From NCBI GenBank assembly GCA_964019655.1, contig CAXHTR010000006.1, forward strand, positions 992,001 to 1,056,000: DNA of 64,000 nucleotides, given 5' to 3'. Origin of the DNA: Perkinsela sp. pyNocScin1. Taxonomy: Eukaryota; Euglenozoa; Kinetoplastea; Prokinetoplastida; Perkinselidae. Numbering within the stretch: the first letter of the stretch is position 1; each line of letters begins with the position of its first letter. The position numbers and the translations under genes were made by a program. Shown here one piece after another: positions 60,510 to 64,000 of this stretch. The notes under the pieces are model-generated. The model had not been told where the DNA came from and did no database searches. It saw only the letters and a program-made list of their open reading frames with translations.

Positions 60510-61871
60510 CTAAGGGAACAAATTGTCCGCATGCTTTGATTTCGCCTTGCGCTCCTTCTTCCGTCCCTGCTGGTACTTGACCCACGCCGACTTTCTGAGC
60601 CATTCCTGCGGCGCTTGCGACTTTCGATCTAACCCAACCTTATTCTTTATCCGCAACACGCCTGTTTTAGTGACTTTTCTCGAAAGAGTGAGTGCTTCGA
60701 ATGCATGAAGGAGTTTCATGGGGTTTTCGTCTGTGTAACCTGTGCAAAACGACGATGCAACTCTCGCCTCCACAGTCTTGAGTGTGGGCAAAGCCATGTG
60801 CATCTCGCTAAGATCCACAGAAGCACACTGATTGTAAAATTCCAGTAAGCACATGCCCAGCTTTTTGACCTTGCATGAAACAGGGCTCGCTATCTTCGAA
60901 TAAACGACTGCATTGGACTCACAAGGCGCGCTTTCGATTGCTTTTGGATCTATGACAGGAATATTGGGAAACTTTTTTAAGCAGAATGAAATCCACAAGA
61001 AGGCGAGGTGCATCGCGTTTTGGTGGTCCCAAAAGCTCTCACCAAAAAGCAAAGAGAGAAGGTAGCTGAGACCGACTCTAATAATTTCACTCTGCTCTGT
61101 ATAAGCTTGCACAAGCCGTGGGATCTGAAACTCCTCTGGACGCATGACGAGCAGCACTTTATACGGAAAGATCTCGTGAATGTTCTTCACACTGAGCTTC
61201 AAGGGTAACTTCTGTGCTATATTAGTGTCCTCCATTGCAAGTACTTCCTTCACAGTCGTGAAGAGCTCCATGATCAGCGCGAGTGGGGCGTCATCGGCGA
61301 TTTTCACGAAGATTCCAGTCTTTTCATTCGTAATAGCGATGCGCGTTGACGCGAAATTGGCGTTGAGCACACTGAGAACAGCCTTGCGCTGCTTTTGGGG
61401 AGGGCTGAGAATGCTCACACCAGTGAATGCTCCAGATCGGCTCTTCATATTGGACGTGCTGACTGCTGGCGAGTCTGTGACTGCGATATGCTTCCCAAGT
61501 CCTACCGATTTGATGAATTTTTGAAGTAAATTTTCGTCGGCTTCGATGTTTCCAAGACCTTGCGAGTCCGTTGGGGAGCAGTACAACGTGAGGGTATTGC
61601 CGCAGTCGATTTGGCCTGCGCAGAGCACAGCACTGCCCAAATGGACAGCGTATGTGCTCTTTGTATCAGGAGAACTATCGTTGGAATGCGATTGCTTCTT
61701 TTTCTCTTCTGCGAAAGCCCGGAGAATGATGCGCATATTTTCGATCAATCTCGCGATCAATGGCCATGTGCCTTCACTATTCAAACGAATTGCATTGCTT
61801 GTAATTAGAGCTTTATTGCCCAGAAGCTGGTTGAGGCTCGTATTCACTTTTTTGACTGCTTTTACTGGCAT
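60510..61871 (-). CDS. Nucleotidyltransferase-fold protein, probably inactive, subfamily III (453 aa)
   Basis: Start chosen at 61871 by alignment with the next gene (LLGNKALITSNAI versus HIGNKALLRSNAI). At 76-97 the sequence VHLGSAVLCAGQ ... NTLTLYC keeps the L-G-S turn of nucleotidyltransferases but has no D-x-D. The helix LVQAYTEQSEIIRVGLSYLL and AFLWISFCLKKFPNIPVIDP match the other array members. The C-terminal tail is strongly basic (YQQGRKKERKAKSKH), suggesting nucleic-acid binding. The PAP-associated loop is hard to recognise here, so the family link rests mainly on the shared helices. Confidence 0.5.
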   Translation of the reverse strand: MPVKAVKKVNTSLNQLLGNKALITSNAIRLNSEGTWPLIARLIENMRIILRAFAEEKKKQSHSNDSSPDTKSTYAVHLGSAVLCAGQIDCGNTLTLYCSPTDSQGLGNIEADENLLQKFIKSVGLGKHIAVTDSPAVSTSNMKSRSGAFTGVSILSPPQKQRKAVLSVLNANFASTRIAITNEKTGIFVKIADDAPLALIMELFTTVKEVLAMEDTNIAQKLPLKLSVKNIHEIFPYKVLLVMRPEEFQIPRLVQAYTEQSEIIRVGLSYLLSLLFGESFWDHQNAMHLAFLWISFCLKKFPNIPVIDPKAIESAPCESNAVVYSKIASPVSCKVKKLGMCLLEFYNQCASVDLSEMHMALPTLKTVEARVASSFCTGYTDENPMKLLHAFEALTLSRKVTKTGVLRIKNKVGLDRKSQAPQEWLRKSAWVKYQQGRKKERKAKSKHADNLFP

Positions 61872-62279
61872 TTTCGTATTATGATAGAAAATATACGACA
61901 ATAACATGTCGTATAGAAGTATAGATTCTGTCTTTGCATGACTAAGGATCAGCATAGCCAAGGCTGTGATTCACATTATTGGCCGTGGTCATACGTTCAA
62001 TGCTTTGCACATGAAAAGCATCTCTGATTGTAATTGCTAGCATGTAGATATATAAAAATCCACAGATGTAGATGAGGGCCTACTAGCAAAAACACTTTTT
62101 TCTTTCACCTACTACTAATATGTATTAATTTGTGGAATAATAGAAATTTACCACATTTGCCTCTGTATACTATTTCTACTATACAAATGTAGTATGCATG
62201 ATAAATTTCTGATTATTTCTATTATTGTCTGTATTTCAAGCTATAGTATCGATATTCGTTTATTGAATTCAGCCCCTAG
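61872..62279. other. Intergenic, AT-rich
   Basis: No gene supported; the TAT-rich composition resembles other spacers in this array. Confidence 0.5.
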
Positions 62280-63638
62280 TTAACGAAAGAAATCTTCCGA
62301 TCGAAGCAAATCCATGCACTGGTCTGTCAACCGCCGTCCAACTCGAGTATATCCACGAGTGCTCTCCTTCACTATCCATGGAAGTCCTTTAAAGCGTTTG
62401 ACAAGAAAATTTCGCGCGCTTCTCTGTAATTTCATCACATGCCTTTCAGTTATATTTGCTGCTAAGTTGACAGATGTGAACGCATGGATAATCGTCATGG
62501 GGCTTGTCTCGATATCACTGCCACTTTCGAGCGATATGCTACTTTCAAAAGATCGGATCCCTTGCTCTGTGCGCATATCAATGTCAATATCACCAGGCCT
62601 CACTGTAGAACAGAAATGAAAGAACTGCAGCAATGTGAAGCCGAGAATATTCGGCGAGCATGCCACAGCACATGATGATTTTCGAAAGATAGATTCGCTC
62701 GAATCAATAGGGACATCATCCAAAGACTTTGGGTCGATGAAGGGAATGGTCATTTGCTTTCCCATACAGAAGGAGATCCAGAGAGCGGCGACAAGAATCG
62801 AGTTTTTGCGGTGCCAAAAGTTATCACCCAGGAGCAGATGTAAAAGATATCGGAGACCGATTCGAAGGATCGCACTTTGGTCTGCGTATGCTTGCAATAG
62901 GCGCGTCAGCTGAAAATCAGCTCGCTTCTCCACGAGGAAAACCCTGAGCGGGAAAACTTCACGAACGTTCTTTATGTAGACTTGGACGTTCCCTTTGCGC
63001 TTTATGGCAGAAAAATCCGTTGCGATTATCTCGTTGACCGCTGCCCACAGCTCCATGAGTTGTGCAAACGGCACTTCATCTGCCATTTTGATCTGAATGC
63101 CATTTTCGACTGTTATATCAGTCGATGGAAGCTTTGCTTCGATCATTTGGAGAACGCCTGCTTGTTGCTTTTTTGGAATATTGAATATACTCACACCGGA
63201 ATATGGCCCACTGCACCCCTTCTCCTTACGTAGGTTAACTGTGAGTGAATCCAGCACACACACATGGTTGGACATTCCAATCGAATGAATGAACTTTCGG
63301 AGGGAGTCCATGTACGCTTTGCCATTCTCTCCCTCTTGAAGTTCCTTGGGAGCGCAGTAAAGTGTGAGCGCTTGCGTTTTTTCAGCATCAGCTTCACGCA
63401 GTACATGTCCAACGAGATGAACTACATGTGCGCGCCCAGTGCTTGAGATGGCATCAAAATCTTTCGACTGCTTTTGCTCTTCGGAAAAGGCTTGTAGGAG
63501 AACACGCATATTCTCGATGGATTTCGTGACGAGCGGCCATCTGCTTTCGTTGCTTTCACTGATTGCATTGCTTCGAAGCAGCGCTTTATTGCCAATATGC
63601 TCACTGATAATAGACTTTAACTTGTGCTCTTCCATCAT
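62280..63638 (-). CDS. Nucleotidyltransferase-fold protein, probably inactive, subfamily III (452 aa)
   Basis: Two consecutive ATGs at 63638 and 63635. Conserved with the gene at 60510 through IGNKALLRSNAI, WPLVTKSIENMRVLL, VHLVGHVL ... QALTLYC (the equivalent of the catalytic block, with no aspartates and the Ser of G-S lost), YSGVSIFNIPKKQ, VYIKNVREVFPLRVFL and LLQAYADQSAILRIGLRYLL. It lacks the long Lys/Arg tail of its relative and ends in FKGLPWIVKESTRGYTRVG and a short tail. Confidence 0.5.
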   Translation of the reverse strand: MMEEHKLKSIISEHIGNKALLRSNAISESNESRWPLVTKSIENMRVLLQAFSEEQKQSKDFDAISSTGRAHVVHLVGHVLREADAEKTQALTLYCAPKELQEGENGKAYMDSLRKFIHSIGMSNHVCVLDSLTVNLRKEKGCSGPYSGVSIFNIPKKQQAGVLQMIEAKLPSTDITVENGIQIKMADEVPFAQLMELWAAVNEIIATDFSAIKRKGNVQVYIKNVREVFPLRVFLVEKRADFQLTRLLQAYADQSAILRIGLRYLLHLLLGDNFWHRKNSILVAALWISFCMGKQMTIPFIDPKSLDDVPIDSSESIFRKSSCAVACSPNILGFTLLQFFHFCSTVRPGDIDIDMRTEQGIRSFESSISLESGSDIETSPMTIIHAFTSVNLAANITERHVMKLQRSARNFLVKRFKGLPWIVKESTRGYTRVGRRLTDQCMDLLRSEDFFR

Positions 63639-63890
63639 TGATCGATTAATGAAATAGTAATGTGGGGCTTGTACCAAAGTTTGGATGAAATTCAGAATTT
63701 TCGAATTTATTACGCATGAATATCTCCTTACACCGATACACCGCTGATATCAAAAATTTCTATGATATATTTCCATCTGACTTACACTTTCTTTGCATGA
63801 TTCTGACTATATTATGAGCTACCCCTTTGATATTTATATTCAACTTTATTCTCTGAATTTCTTTATAATGCTATATTTATTTTAACTGCT

Positions 63891-64000
63891 TCAAGATTCC
63901 ACTCGAAATCGCTGCTTCATTTCAGCGTACGATGCCTCTGTCGTATTTTGTAAAAATTCGTAAGGCTTGAATGGATGATACACGAGTACCTTCAGATTCG
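63891..64000 (-). CDS. 3' end of a sixth nucleotidyltransferase-fold gene, subfamily II (partial)
   Basis: The minus-strand frame entering from the window edge reads LKVLVYHPFKPYEFLQNTTE then ASYAEMKQRFRVES, ending with TGA at 63891. It aligns with the C-terminus of the gene at 58996 (LHVYHPFKVHNFSHNMTEAK then YAEMKKLCRDL). At least one more paralogue therefore begins outside this window. Confidence 0.75.
   Translation of the reverse strand, partial: NLKVLVYHPFKPYEFLQNTTEASYAEMKQRFRVES

Noticed and set aside
1-64000. CRISPR arrays, bacterial operons and rRNA genes
   Set aside because: No regularly spaced repeats, no Shine-Dalgarno-led operons and no rRNA-like conserved blocks; the coding content is eukaryotic.
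1-64000. TGA as a sense codon in this genome
   Set aside because: Intact genes at 12067, 16614 and 18201 end in TGA at the position expected for the family, so TGA works as a stop.

Overview
This window looks like nuclear DNA of a unicellular eukaryote with a compact, apparently intron-free gene layout. Genes lie in runs on one strand: plus at about 4-19 kb, minus at 19-28 kb, plus at 30-39 kb, minus at 40-64 kb. Spacers are mostly 80-600 bp. The recognisable housekeeping genes are a kinesin-13 motor, a PEX4-type ubiquitin-conjugating enzyme and a nucleoplasmin-like protein. Peroxisomal PEX4, long intron-less ORFs, strand-clustered genes and many nucleotidyltransferase-like paralogues would fit a kinetoplastid or related protist. 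No spliced-leader or rRNA sequence is present to settle this, so the assignment is an inference.

The window is dominated by one family of leucine-rich-repeat (LRR) proteins. I count 23 open genes, 7 genes broken by frameshifts or stops, and 4 short relics. Each protein has the same order: a very short hydrophobic leader ending in Ala-Asp or similar, a cap of the form [LG]R-x-D-x(3)-L-x-[DE]Q-x(2)-M-E-[LM], usually a C-x-W-x-G-x-x-C cap motif, 3-15 repeats of 23 residues (LPxxLxxLxLxxNxFSGxIDLxx), and often a C-terminal cap around V-[VI]-D-x-x-G. The arrays occupy 4.2-23 kb and 40.2-55.5 kb, with PEX4 embedded in the second.

Region by region: 0.7-4.0 kb holds decayed Tc1/mariner-like and hAT-like transposase relics. 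4.2-18.8 kb is the plus-strand LRR array. 19.0-23.0 kb holds four consecutive minus-strand LRR genes, each with at least one apparent frameshift. 24.5-27.7 kb holds a coiled-coil/two-helix membrane protein, an NPF-repeat protein with an in-frame TGA, and a nucleoplasmin-like protein. 27.7-30.2 kb is a divergent spacer carrying a 142-bp hAT-type MITE with perfect 8-bp target duplications. 30.2-31.9 kb is the kinesin-13 gene. 32-40 kb is gene-poor and contains relics plus one plausible ORF. 40.2-55.5 kb is the minus-strand LRR array. 55.8-64 kb is a tandem array of six proteins, the last cut by the window end, that look like non-canonical poly(A)/poly(U) polymerases whose catalytic aspartates are missing.

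The two most interesting systems are the LRR arrays, apparently a diversifying recognition or surface repertoire undergoing gene birth and decay, and the array of apparently dead nucleotidyltransferase-fold proteins. Several broken frames fall at or near short homopolymers, so sequencing error must be excluded before they are called pseudogenes.
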